A DNA stretch of 64,000 bases from CALRQJ02 sp943370285. Lineage in GTDB: Bacteria > Bacteroidota > Bacteroidia > Chitinophagales > Chitinophagaceae. Each line of letters starts with the position of its first letter. Position 1 is the stretch's first letter. Location: assembly GCA_943370285.1 (NCBI GenBank), contig CALRQJ020000011.1:62001-126000 (forward strand), read 5' to 3'. A program made the translations under genes and the position numbers. A model generated the notes under the pieces. It searched no databases. It was not told where the DNA came from and worked only from the letters and a program-made list of their open reading frames with translations. Shown here in pieces: positions 53,074-61,156 of the stretch.

Positions 53074-54510
53074 TTAAAGTCTGATGCCTTGTCCTTTGTA
53101 AAATTCCAATACTTTAAGTCTAAAAATGTATTCATACTGATTACTCACTTCTTCTACTTTAGCCCTAAACAAATTGTTTTGTGTAGTGATATAATCTAGC
53201 GTACCCAACAAGCCAATATCATATCTTTTTTTGGCAAAGTCTAATGCTTTTTGCGATGCTTCAACATTTCGTTTTGACGCATTGTATTTTTGCATGGCCG
53301 AAAAAGCGTCTTGATATACATTATATATATTGGCTTTAAGCGTTTGCAATTCTTGCTCGTTTTGCAATTCTAATCCTTTTACATTCAGCTTAGATCTTTC
53401 CCAATTGGTACGGGCAGAATGACCGTTAAAAATGGGCATGTTAATGCTCAAGCCAACATTTTGACCAAAGTTTCTATTCAGTTGATCGGTAATGGTGATG
53501 TTTTTAAGCGTAGCTGCGAAACGCTGACTGAATACATCGTATCGATTAGCACCCACATTTACATAAGTACCGGTTGGCGCATCGGGCAATTGTGTTACTG
53601 ATGCTACTGTTTTTGCTCTGTTGACAAAACGAGAATTCAGTCCACCACCGATGGATACAGATGGGTACATGGCCCCACGGGCAGATAACACTCTCTTTTG
53701 TGCAGCTTGTAATTGTAGCGCAGTAACTTTTTGTTGTGGCTGATTGGCAATGGCTAAATTGTACACCACTTCGGGTTGTAAATCTGTAATATTTTCTACC
53801 GGAATTAATTCAATTGGCGGAGCAATTATATCGAATGGGGTGGCCATATCTATATTCAGTACCGCTTTTAAGTTGATGATAGCTTGTTGCGTTGCAGCAA
53901 TGGCCTGCAAATAACTTGAACTATCTCTTGCCAACTGAGCTTCTAACTGAATAGCATTTAATTCAGGCTGGCTACCTGCATCAACTAATTTTCGGGTGTT
54001 GAGTAGTTGTGCTTCGGTTTGTTTTAATTGCACTTCGGTCAATCTAGCTTGTTCTCTGCGCAGCATAATCTGCAAAAAAGCATTGGCAGCGTTGAGTGCA
54101 ATATCGTTTTTAGCTTTATCTACATTCAACTCTTGAGCTTTTAAACTCAATGTAGCAGCTGCAATATTATTTTTCCTAACGTTCCAATTAAACAAGGTAT
54201 AACCGGATGACAAACTGATACTTCCGGAAACGAAATCGGTACTTTCTAATGTACCTGTGGTAGGATTTTCGTTTAAACCATGGCTATAGCCAATTTGCGT
54301 TTGCCCGTTTAAAGTAGGGTATAAAGACATTTTAGTCTGATTGGCCTGCAATTTTTCTAATCTAGCCTGAATATCGGCCTGCTTTACCGATATATTATTG
54401 GCCATTGCATGTTCTACACAACGACGTAAATCCCATTTATCGCCGGTATTTTGTGCATTAACCATAGTAGCTGCCAAAAGCAAGCAGCAGCAGAATAGCT
54501 TGTTCATCAT
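53074..54510 (-). CDS. TolC family outer-membrane efflux protein
   Basis: The 478-residue protein has a signal peptide (ending MVNAQ near residue 20) and the internal duplication of the TolC fold. Long helices such as LTEVQLKQTEAQLLNTRKLVDAG (about 160-185) and the C-terminal ASQKALDFAKKRYDIGLLGTLDYITTQNN (about 425-453) line the periplasmic tunnel. It forms the outer-membrane exit duct. It is the first gene of the operon, has a good promoter, and its start may be the second ATG at 54507. Confidence 0.92.
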   Translation of the reverse strand: MMNKLFCCCLLLAATMVNAQNTGDKWDLRRCVEHAMANNISVKQADIQARLEKLQANQTKMSLYPTLNGQTQIGYSHGLNENPTTGTLESTDFVSGSISLSSGYTLFNWNVRKNNIAAATLSLKAQELNVDKAKNDIALNAANAFLQIMLRREQARLTEVQLKQTEAQLLNTRKLVDAGSQPELNAIQLEAQLARDSSSYLQAIAATQQAIINLKAVLNIDMATPFDIIAPPIELIPVENITDLQPEVVYNLAIANQPQQKVTALQLQAAQKRVLSARGAMYPSVSIGGGLNSRFVNRAKTVASVTQLPDAPTGTYVNVGANRYDVFSQRFAATLKNITITDQLNRNFGQNVGLSINMPIFNGHSARTNWERSKLNVKGLELQNEQELQTLKANIYNVYQDAFSAMQKYNASKRNVEASQKALDFAKKRYDIGLLGTLDYITTQNNLFRAKVEEVSNQYEYIFRLKVLEFYKGQGIRL

Positions 54511-54515
54511 ATAAA

Positions 54516-54545
54516 CAAAAATAAAGCAATTAAAGCCTTAACAAA
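54516..54545 (-). promoter_or_regulatory. Promoter of the TolC/HlyD operon
   Basis: On the minus strand TTTG (54542-54545), an 18-base spacer and TATTTTTG (54516-54523) match the Bacteroidota consensus well. The -7 element ends 5 bases before the first ATG, so the message would be leaderless or nearly so. Confidence 0.7.
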
Positions 54546-54612
54546 TTTATTTTGGATAAATGGAAAACAGAAAAGGGGTTGCTGCCGATTATAGTGGATG
54601 AACTGAAGATTA

Positions 54613-55776
54613 TCAAGCAATTGCTTCCAAAGCCTGTTTTAAATCAGCAATGATATAATCTGGTTCTTCTAATCCTGCATAAATGCGACACATTCGGTGT
54701 TCGGGGTTTATAGCATCAAAATTCGCTTTTTTCATTCCTGCACAACGTGGAATAATCAATGACTCATGACCGCCCCAACTTACAGCCATCAATATATGTT
54801 TCAAACTATTGCAAAAAGTTTCAATTGCTTCTACCGAATTGCATTTCAATATAATGGTAAATAGTCCGCAAGCATTTTTCATTTGCTTTTTGGCCAAGGC
54901 AATTTGTGGAAAAGCTTCATCAAAAGGAAAAATAACTTGCTCAATTTGTGGTTGTTGCTTTATCCAATCGACTACTTTATAAGTTGTTTGGGTAATTCTA
55001 TCGAGCCGAGCAGGCAAAGTTCTTAAACCACGAATCAACAGCCAAGCATTAAAGGGCTGAATTCCGCTGCCAATATTCATGTACTCACTATTGAAAATGC
55101 GTTCAATCATAGCCTTGCTTCCACTAAGTATACCGGCAACTACATCACTATGACCACTTAGATATTTAGTAGCAGATTGGAGGCTCAAATCTATACCAAA
55201 CTCAATTGGTTTTTGATAGATTGGAGTACAATAACTGTTATCGCAAATGGTAATAATGCCGTGAGCTTTAGCAAGCTCTGAAACAGCTTTCAAATCTTGC
55301 AATTCATAGGTCCAACTGTTGGGAGATTCAAGATAAAAAACGGTTGTATTTGGCTGGATGGCCTTGCTAAAATTATCAACAGATGTTCCGTCGATATAAG
55401 TATGCGTAACGTTGAAACGAGGTAATATTTCTTCGAACATTTTTCTTGCCCAAGTATACACACCTTGCACACTTACAATATGATCGCCACTTTTCACATT
55501 GGCTAGTACAGCAGCAAAAATGGCAGCAGCACCGCTATTAAAGACCAAACAATCTTCAGCTCCATCTAATGCAGCCAATTTCTTGCGTAATATTTCTACA
55601 GTTGGGTTTAACCCTCTACTATATAGCCAAGTGCTGTATTCATTGTCGAAGGCTTGACGTAAATCATCAACGGTTTTAAAAGCAAAATTTGAGGTTTGCA
55701 CAATCGGTGGTGCAATAGCACGAAAATAATCGTCTCGATCTTCGGCATATTCGTTGAGGATGTAGGAGATGTCCAT
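54613..55776 (-). CDS. Cys/Met metabolism PLP-dependent enzyme (cystathionine gamma-lyase/synthase type)
   Basis: The 387-residue enzyme has the fold-type I trans-sulfuration pattern. The tyrosine-containing YSTWLYSRGLNPTVEILRKKLAALDG region (about 47-72) is followed by FNSGAAAIFA (phosphate binding) and ICDNSYCTP (PLP-stacking Asp). The Schiff-base lysine is in SATKYLSGHSDVVAG (about 205). It cleaves or forms C-gamma or C-beta to sulfur bonds; the exact reaction is not decidable. It starts 3 bp after the toxin gene stop, so it is probably cotranscribed with the toxin-antitoxin pair. Confidence 0.88.
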   Translation of the reverse strand: MDISYILNEYAEDRDDYFRAIAPPIVQTSNFAFKTVDDLRQAFDNEYSTWLYSRGLNPTVEILRKKLAALDGAEDCLVFNSGAAAIFAAVLANVKSGDHIVSVQGVYTWARKMFEEILPRFNVTHTYIDGTSVDNFSKAIQPNTTVFYLESPNSWTYELQDLKAVSELAKAHGIITICDNSYCTPIYQKPIEFGIDLSLQSATKYLSGHSDVVAGILSGSKAMIERIFNSEYMNIGSGIQPFNAWLLIRGLRTLPARLDRITQTTYKVVDWIKQQPQIEQVIFPFDEAFPQIALAKKQMKNACGLFTIILKCNSVEAIETFCNSLKHILMAVSWGGHESLIIPRCAGMKKANFDAINPEHRMCRIYAGLEEPDYIIADLKQALEAIA

Positions 55777-55779
55777 GGT

Positions 55780-56082
55780 TTAGAATGTTTTCGGACTTTG
55801 TTTGGTATGTCTGATTCTTAAAATAATTATTTCATCTTCATGAAAGAAATAGGATACTCTTATTCTATGAAGTTCGAAGGCCCGAAATGAATGATTGGTA
55901 TTTTGGATTTTATATTTATCGGGAGGATAAAATTCAGGATTATTTGTAAGTGATTGAATAGCATCAATCAAATCTTTTTTAACCTTTAATGCATTTTGAG
56001 GGGAGTCTTTTTCTATATATTCAATAAATTTTCGAAAATGATTAACAGCAAGCACAGCCCATTTTATAGTATAGGTACGCAT
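55780..56082 (-). CDS. RelE/ParE family toxin
   Basis: The 100-residue basic protein has the RelE/ParE pattern. An N-terminal helix, VNHFRKFIEYIEKDSPQNALKVKKDL (about 13-38), is followed by LTNNPEFYPPD. Terminal strands, FRAFELHRIRVSYFFHEDEIIILRIRHTKQSPKTF, hold the conserved Arg residues and C-terminal RHTKQSP. RelE members cut mRNA at the ribosome and ParE members poison gyrase; the last strands look closer to ParE. The antitoxin gene lies 9 bp upstream. Confidence 0.85.
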   Translation of the reverse strand: MRTYTIKWAVLAVNHFRKFIEYIEKDSPQNALKVKKDLIDAIQSLTNNPEFYPPDKYKIQNTNHSFRAFELHRIRVSYFFHEDEIIILRIRHTKQSPKTF

Positions 56083-56091
56083 ACTTTTAAC

Positions 56092-56310
56092 CTAAAGAGA
56101 TTTAACAACCGTTTCATGACCAACAAATTCTCCTGATTCAACAGCAGCAAGGGCATCTTCTATTTCTCTGTTGTATTGCAGAATAAAATCAGTCGCAACT
56201 TTGTTTTTTGCTCTTCTTTCAAGAATACCTTTCAACAATGCATTGATTGATAGCTTTTCTTCTTCAGAAAATTGGCTGAGTTGATTACTTAATTCTACAT
56301 CAATTTTCAT
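56092..56310 (-). CDS. Antitoxin partner of the RelE/ParE toxin
   Basis: The 72-residue acidic, helical protein precedes the toxin gene by 9 bp in the usual antitoxin-first order. The C-terminal EIEDALAAVESGEFVGHETVVKSL (about 49-72) resembles toxin-neutralising tails of ParD/RelB-like antitoxins. No clear DNA-binding motif is visible at the N-terminus. The gene has its own -7 element. Assignment rests on context and tail similarity. Confidence 0.75.
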   Translation of the reverse strand: MKIDVELSNQLSQFSEEEKLSINALLKGILERRAKNKVATDFILQYNREIEDALAAVESGEFVGHETVVKSL

Positions 56311-56324
56311 AACAACAATTTTAT

Positions 56325-56332
56325 CAAATTTA
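56325..56332 (-). promoter_or_regulatory. -7 promoter element of the toxin-antitoxin pair
   Basis: TAAATTTG on the minus strand fits TAnnTTTG, 14 bases before the antitoxin ATG. A weak TTTC lies near the -33 distance. Confidence 0.45.
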
Positions 56333-56339
56333 AGCCATT

Positions 56340-56687
56340 TTATTCACCCGAAATCAACCCAATATGATTGCCAAATGGGTCTTGTACAATTGCTACTTGA
56401 AGATTGCCGCCTACGCCATGTGCAGGTTCAACAACAGTTGCACCAAGTGTTACGAAATGTTCAATTGTTTTTTCTATATCAGCTACATCCCAATAAGCAC
56501 AATGGTGATTACCTTTTTCTACACCGCTCATGTCAGGATCTAAACCCAACTCAAACCCATTGACATTAAACCCAACATAAAATGATTCATCAAAATAAGG
56601 TTGTAAACCGGTGGCTTTACTATACCATTGTTTTGCAGCTTGTAAGTCTGCTACATGATATATAACGGTACGTAGTTTATTCAACAT
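56340..56687 (-). CDS. VOC (glyoxalase/bleomycin-resistance fold) family protein
   Basis: The 115-residue protein has one full VOC module: LRTVIYHVADLQAAKQWYSKATGLQPYFDES at the start, VGFNVNGFELGLDP in the middle, and VEPAHGVGGNLQVAIVQDPFGNHIGLI at the end. VOC enzymes bind a divalent metal through His/Glu residues, and candidates here are the N-terminal His and the last-strand Glu/His set. The reaction is unknown. Its start overlaps the 3' end of the amino-acid permease gene by 11 bp, which suggests translational coupling. Confidence 0.85.
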   Translation of the reverse strand: MLNKLRTVIYHVADLQAAKQWYSKATGLQPYFDESFYVGFNVNGFELGLDPDMSGVEKGNHHCAYWDVADIEKTIEHFVTLGATVVEPAHGVGGNLQVAIVQDPFGNHIGLISGE

Positions 56688-58023
56688 CTTGAGTTTTCTT
56701 TTTGGGATGAAATAAAAAGTAAATGACCATAAATGCTGCTAACACAACAACACCTGTTAAAGCAGTATCTGGGGTTTGAATAGCAATGCTAGCTCCAACG
56801 AAAAGATAACAAGCAATAAATATCAATGGCAATATGGGATAGAGTTTCATTTTATAAATACCTGTTCCATCTAAATGTTTAGTACGCTTACGCAGAATAA
56901 AAATGGTGGCACTACTTGCTACCATGCCAAAACAATCTAAGAAAATAGTGAAGTTTAGAATCTTTTCAAAAGTTTGTGCAAAGAATAAAATGACAATACA
57001 AATGGCTGCAAACACCGTTAGCGATACCGTAAGCACTTGATTTTTTGAACTCTGCTTACCAAACATTTTGGGTAGCGAACCTTCGGTACTCATGGCATAC
57101 ATTACCCTCGGATTACTCATAAGCAACGCATTTACATAAGCCAATACACCAAAGAATAAAAAGAAAGAGAAAACATCGGCACCATTTTTTCCGGCAATCT
57201 TTTGCATTAAACTGTAAGCGATTTCTCTTTCGCCTTTCATGTTATTAAAACCGATAATGTTATAATAACTTAAATTCACTAAGAGATATAAACCAATAAT
57301 GATGGCAATACCAATAAAAATACCTTTAGGAATATTGCTTGCCGGCTTATCCACTTCATTCCCAAAATTGATGGTTTGTTGATAGCCCCCATACGTAAAT
57401 GAAACAGCAATCAAAGAAATGCCAAGACTTTGAATCCAACTCATACTAGGCGCTGTAGTATCTGTTACTACTGCAACTGCTGCAGTTTGATCAGCATAAT
57501 GCTGCGGAAAAAACAACGCACCAATCAGTACTACAATCATTCCAATTTTAATCAACATTAAAACATTTTGTGCCCTGCTACTCATTCTTAAACCCATAAG
57601 GTTAATGCCATAAAATACAATGATAGCACCACAACTAATCAGTGCTTTATGAATATCGGTCCATTGGTATTGCGGAAATAATTTGGTGATATAACCACTA
57701 CCAATCAATGCAACACCACTTAAACTTGCTGCATTACTAATTAGAATAATACAGTTAATAGCAAATGCAATACTGGGATGATAGGCATAAGAAAATATCT
57801 TGTAATAACCGCCGGTTACAGGGTAGCGACTTCCAATTTCGGCATAAGTTAAGGCACCACATAACGCAACAAAGCCGCCCAATAACCAAGCTGTAAAATA
57901 AACCGAAGGTTCTATCGCATCTTTAGCACTTGTGGCTGCTGTTCTAAAAATACCCATACCAATTACCAGACCTACAACAATCATGGTAAATGAAAACAAG
58001 TTTAGCTTTTGGTTAGATTGCAT
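56677..58023 (-). CDS. APC family amino-acid permease
   Basis: The 448-residue protein has about twelve membrane helices. The APC substrate-site pattern in helix 1 is VIGMGIFRTAATSAKD (residues 20-35). Helix 6 is AVSFTYGGYQQTINFGNEVDKPASNIPKGI (about 205-235). It imports or exchanges amino acids across the inner membrane; specificity is not visible. Genes for DUF2721 (upstream) and VOC (downstream, overlapping) are on the same strand and may form one transcript. Confidence 0.9.
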   Translation of the reverse strand: MQSNQKLNLFSFTMIVVGLVIGMGIFRTAATSAKDAIEPSVYFTAWLLGGFVALCGALTYAEIGSRYPVTGGYYKIFSYAYHPSIAFAINCIILISNAASLSGVALIGSGYITKLFPQYQWTDIHKALISCGAIIVFYGINLMGLRMSSRAQNVLMLIKIGMIVVLIGALFFPQHYADQTAAVAVVTDTTAPSMSWIQSLGISLIAVSFTYGGYQQTINFGNEVDKPASNIPKGIFIGIAIIIGLYLLVNLSYYNIIGFNNMKGEREIAYSLMQKIAGKNGADVFSFFLFFGVLAYVNALLMSNPRVMYAMSTEGSLPKMFGKQSSKNQVLTVSLTVFAAICIVILFFAQTFEKILNFTIFLDCFGMVASSATIFILRKRTKHLDGTGIYKMKLYPILPLIFIACYLFVGASIAIQTPDTALTGVVVLAAFMVIYFLFHPKKKTQDVE

Positions 58024-58059
58024 AGTATTGAGTTGGTGATGTTTGAATGAACAAATGAA

Positions 58060-58500
58060 CTATTCCTTGTCAAATTTTTTACGAATGTATTCTACTAAGG
58101 TGGGATCTTCTAATCCTTCCATATCACTTAACTCTAACTCTAGAGCCTTGGTACTCAGCTGAATTTCGAGTAAGGATAATAATAACGACAATGCGAAACT
58201 GAATAAAGCAAAAGCAAATACCCAATGGGCAATCTTCATCCATTCTTCATAAATCGTATACATACAAAAAATACAACTCAAAAAACTGAGTACCCCTAAT
58301 GCTTGCATATTTTTGATGAGTTTCAATCTGTAACGCAGGTTTTTGATTTGCCCATGAATAATATGATCGGCATCGGTTTGGTATTTATCGTGCAGACTTC
58401 TCACCCGGTTTGACAAGGCCAGAAATCGATTGGTATAAGCCAGCATGATTAAACTAATGGCTGGAAACAACAATGCCGGCGTGTTGATTGAAATATCCAT
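58060..58500 (-). CDS. DUF2721 family membrane protein
   Basis: The 146-residue protein has an N-terminal helix (about 8-27), a conserved basic helical stretch NRFLALSNRVRSLHDKYQ (about 24-41), and two more helices (about 67-85 and 92-113). This arrangement matches the DUF2721 family, whose function is unknown. It starts the minus-strand run DUF2721-permease-VOC, 36 bp before the permease gene. Confidence 0.8.
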   Translation of the reverse strand: MDISINTPALLFPAISLIMLAYTNRFLALSNRVRSLHDKYQTDADHIIHGQIKNLRYRLKLIKNMQALGVLSFLSCIFCMYTIYEEWMKIAHWVFAFALFSFALSLLLSLLEIQLSTKALELELSDMEGLEDPTLVEYIRKKFDKE

Positions 58501-58830
58501 GCAGCCAAATTAATGAAAAAAGGCATAGCCGGGTTAATGACTTTGCCTGATTGCTAGAATAAAATAGGCAGTACTTTACATGAATTGATACAAAGTCTCT
58601 ATTGCAGGGTATGTTAACATTGCTATTCTTTCTTGCTTGCCTATATTATCCATTTCAAATTTTAAATACATATTAAGAAGTATATTACATTACTCGCCTT
58701 GATTATTACTGCCCTTAGATGCTCCAAAAAAAAACAACTACACTTTATTGCCGATAATTTTTATCAATGTTGGAAAAAAATTAGTTCATTACGAATAATA
58801 CAACTAATTATAATTTACTTTAGTGATAAT
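58501..58830. other. Divergent AT-rich intergenic region, nothing certain
   Basis: The 330-bp gap separates the divergent DUF2721 and lipoprotein genes. An in-frame extension of the lipoprotein gene reaches 58699, but its residues do not look like a leader. A near -7 match, TACTTTAG, lies near 58816. No hairpin or repeat stands out. Confidence 0.5.
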
Positions 58831-59562
58831 ATGAAGTCAATTTTCTTCTGCTCAGCATTATTACTACTCATCAGTTGTGAACCAAGTTTTATCACCTATA
58901 GAATGAATTTAAGTCTTGACTTTGCAGATAAACAAGGTGGACAAATTTTTACTTACGAGGATAGTTTTGACATTATCCAATATGGCAAGTTTTGTATTTA
59001 CCACTCCATTGATATCAACCCACAAAACAATAATACAGCTACAAACGATTTTGTAAAAAGTAGAAAAAGGTACTATGTGTTTGAAACTAATCAAAAAAAA
59101 GGGCTTTATTATGTTGAAACGCAGTTGATGAATGGTCAGCTATTTGATGTTGACTCTCTATTACTGAAATCCAGAAATGGTGCAGACAAATTGTTAGATA
59201 AACAAAACGATAAGCTACTTTCAACTGAAAAACTTACAAACGGAAGCGTCAAAGAAACTTATACTTGCACAAAAATCGATGCCTCTTATCCTGATTCTAT
59301 TTATGTATTTTACGATAGAAGGCTGAAAAATTCCATCTTCTCTTTTTCATCAACGTATGATAGCCTACAAGATTCTAAACTAAGTCGGATTAAAATTATT
59401 TATAATTCATATCATGATATAAATCTTAATGTTAAAGTTAACAGAAGGGTATACAGTTATAGGTTAACTAAATTAGAACAACAAGAGCCTAAACAGGTCG
59501 TATCATCGATTCTTGACGCTTATAAAAAAGAAAGAAAGCGATTACATCAACATCAACCTTAA
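58831..59562 (+). CDS. Putative lipoprotein of unknown function
   Basis: The product starts at ATG 58831 (MKSIFFCSALLLLISC), a good lipoprotein signal with a lipobox LISC and acylated Cys at residue 16. The longer frame to 58699 is rejected for this reason. The remaining part (243 residues in total) is a beta-rich protein with no motif I recognise. It has several Tyr/Lys-rich strands (KRYYVFETNQKKGLYYVETQL). It ends 5 bp before the convergent DUF1501 gene. Confidence 0.65.
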   Translation: MKSIFFCSALLLLISCEPSFITYRMNLSLDFADKQGGQIFTYEDSFDIIQYGKFCIYHSIDINPQNNNTATNDFVKSRKRYYVFETNQKKGLYYVETQLMNGQLFDVDSLLLKSRNGADKLLDKQNDKLLSTEKLTNGSVKETYTCTKIDASYPDSIYVFYDRRLKNSIFSFSSTYDSLQDSKLSRIKIIYNSYHDINLNVKVNRRVYSYRLTKLEQQEPKQVVSSILDAYKKERKRLHQHQP

Positions 59563-59567
59563 GGAAA

Positions 59568-61145
59568 TTATCTAACCTTCATCATCGTTCTTACTTGTTG
59601 TACGGCACCATTTTGTAATCGGGCATAATAAACACCACTTGGTAAAGCACCACTATCAAACTTAACGGTATAAGTGCCGGCAGTATAGTCTCTATCTACC
59701 AAGTTTTGAATGACCCTGCCCATAGGGTCAATAATTTGTACCAAGGTATGACCACCGGCAGTAGTAAAACTAATTGTAGTTGCTGCTGTAAACGGATTCG
59801 GATAATTGGCAATCAAGCTATTGCCCGATGTATTGGGATTTACCGTACGGCAAGCTGCCGTATTAATCAGCGGTAGGGTTTGAAAATTTTTCAACAATAC
59901 TTGTTGCAAAGCACTGTTGGGTATACACAACCAATTTTCGAGCAGCGTAGCATACACACTTCTAAAATCGTATTGAAAAGGAATATTGTCATTCACATTT
60001 ACAGTAGCCCCAATAGTTGGTGTATTACCAATTACACCACCTATCACCTGTTTGCCAAACACAAATAATGGAGCTGCTGCACCATGATCGGTACCGGTAC
60101 TGCCATTGCTTTTGATACGTCGACCAAATTCGCTAAACGTCATACCCACTACCCTATCTTCTACATTCAAAAATTTCAAATCGTCTTGAAACGCTTTAAT
60201 GGCATCGCTAACACGTTGCAATAATGTAGCATGTGTTCCGGTACTAGTATCGGTACTATTTACCTGAGAAGCATGGTTATCAAATCCACCCATGCTTACC
60301 ATATAAACCCTTGTTTTCAATCCGCCTTTAATCAGTCGGGCAACAATTTTTAATTGATCAGCTAAGGTATTGTTGGTAGGATAAGTGGATTGAGTGGTCA
60401 CTCTTCCGGCGGCAGCCGTAATTACTTGTCCGTAAGATTGTGTTTGTTTGGCCACCGTTCTCACATAAGTTAATTCTTTACCGGCCGGTGTATTGGGTGC
60501 AGGATCTTGTACACCACTCAATAAACTATAAAAAGAAGTAGGATTGCTAATACTCATGGCCATACTTACCGCAGGGCCCTGAAATGTAAGTGATGTAACA
60601 GAACCAATTTGTATGGCCAAAGGATCTGTCATGGTACTGTTAGGATAACCATTGGGGAAATTCGGAAACTCATAATCTAAGTACCTACCTGCCCAACCAC
60701 TATTTACCAATTGATTACTATCGCTAGCACTCATCCAAATATCGGTTGCCCTGAAATGAGAGAAGTTGGGTGAGGGATAACCCACCGAATGTACCAATGC
60801 TGCTTTCCCATCATTGAACAACGATTGTAAGCCAGTCATGGCAGGATGCAAACCTGCTTTATTGGTGCCGGGAATAGCCAACACTCGATTTTGCGGAATG
60901 GCAATATTGGTTCGGGCATTATTATAATTGCCATAAAACTCTACCGGAATAACAGTGTTTAAACCATCGTTGCCGCCATTGAGTTGAATGAGTACCAACA
61001 CATGATCGGTTTCGGTTGTAGGCATCATTAAAGCTTGCAGCAAAGGTGAATTTTCGCCGAAAGCTTTTACCGACAATCCGTTGAATAAACCCGGCAGTGT
61101 TATACTGGCAGGTAGCGTATGACGCAGAAAATCTCTCCGTTTCAT
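59568..61145 (-). CDS. DUF1501 family protein with a T9SS type A sorting domain
   Basis: The 525-residue protein starts with KRRDFLR, a Tat-type motif, and a short hydrophobic stretch. The DUF1501 body (about 45-420) contains LVLIQLNGGNDGLNTVIP, HSVGYPSPNFSHFRATDIWMSAS, MGGFDNHASQVN and FSEFGRRIKSNGSTGTDHGAAAP, metal-site-like motifs of the sulfatase/alkaline-phosphatase-like superfamily. The end (about 440-525) is a type IX secretion C-terminal domain: ANYPNPF, GRVIQNL, LPSGVYYARL. It is paired with the DUF1800 gene 11 bp upstream. The substrate is unknown. Confidence 0.92.
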   Translation of the reverse strand: MKRRDFLRHTLPASITLPGLFNGLSVKAFGENSPLLQALMMPTTETDHVLVLIQLNGGNDGLNTVIPVEFYGNYNNARTNIAIPQNRVLAIPGTNKAGLHPAMTGLQSLFNDGKAALVHSVGYPSPNFSHFRATDIWMSASDSNQLVNSGWAGRYLDYEFPNFPNGYPNSTMTDPLAIQIGSVTSLTFQGPAVSMAMSISNPTSFYSLLSGVQDPAPNTPAGKELTYVRTVAKQTQSYGQVITAAAGRVTTQSTYPTNNTLADQLKIVARLIKGGLKTRVYMVSMGGFDNHASQVNSTDTSTGTHATLLQRVSDAIKAFQDDLKFLNVEDRVVGMTFSEFGRRIKSNGSTGTDHGAAAPLFVFGKQVIGGVIGNTPTIGATVNVNDNIPFQYDFRSVYATLLENWLCIPNSALQQVLLKNFQTLPLINTAACRTVNPNTSGNSLIANYPNPFTAATTISFTTAGGHTLVQIIDPMGRVIQNLVDRDYTAGTYTVKFDSGALPSGVYYARLQNGAVQQVRTMMKVR

Positions 61146-61156
61146 AGACTATATAT

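Noticed and set aside
58699..58830. N-terminal extension of the lipoprotein
   Set aside because: It would bury the lipoprotein signal peptide 44 residues inside the protein.
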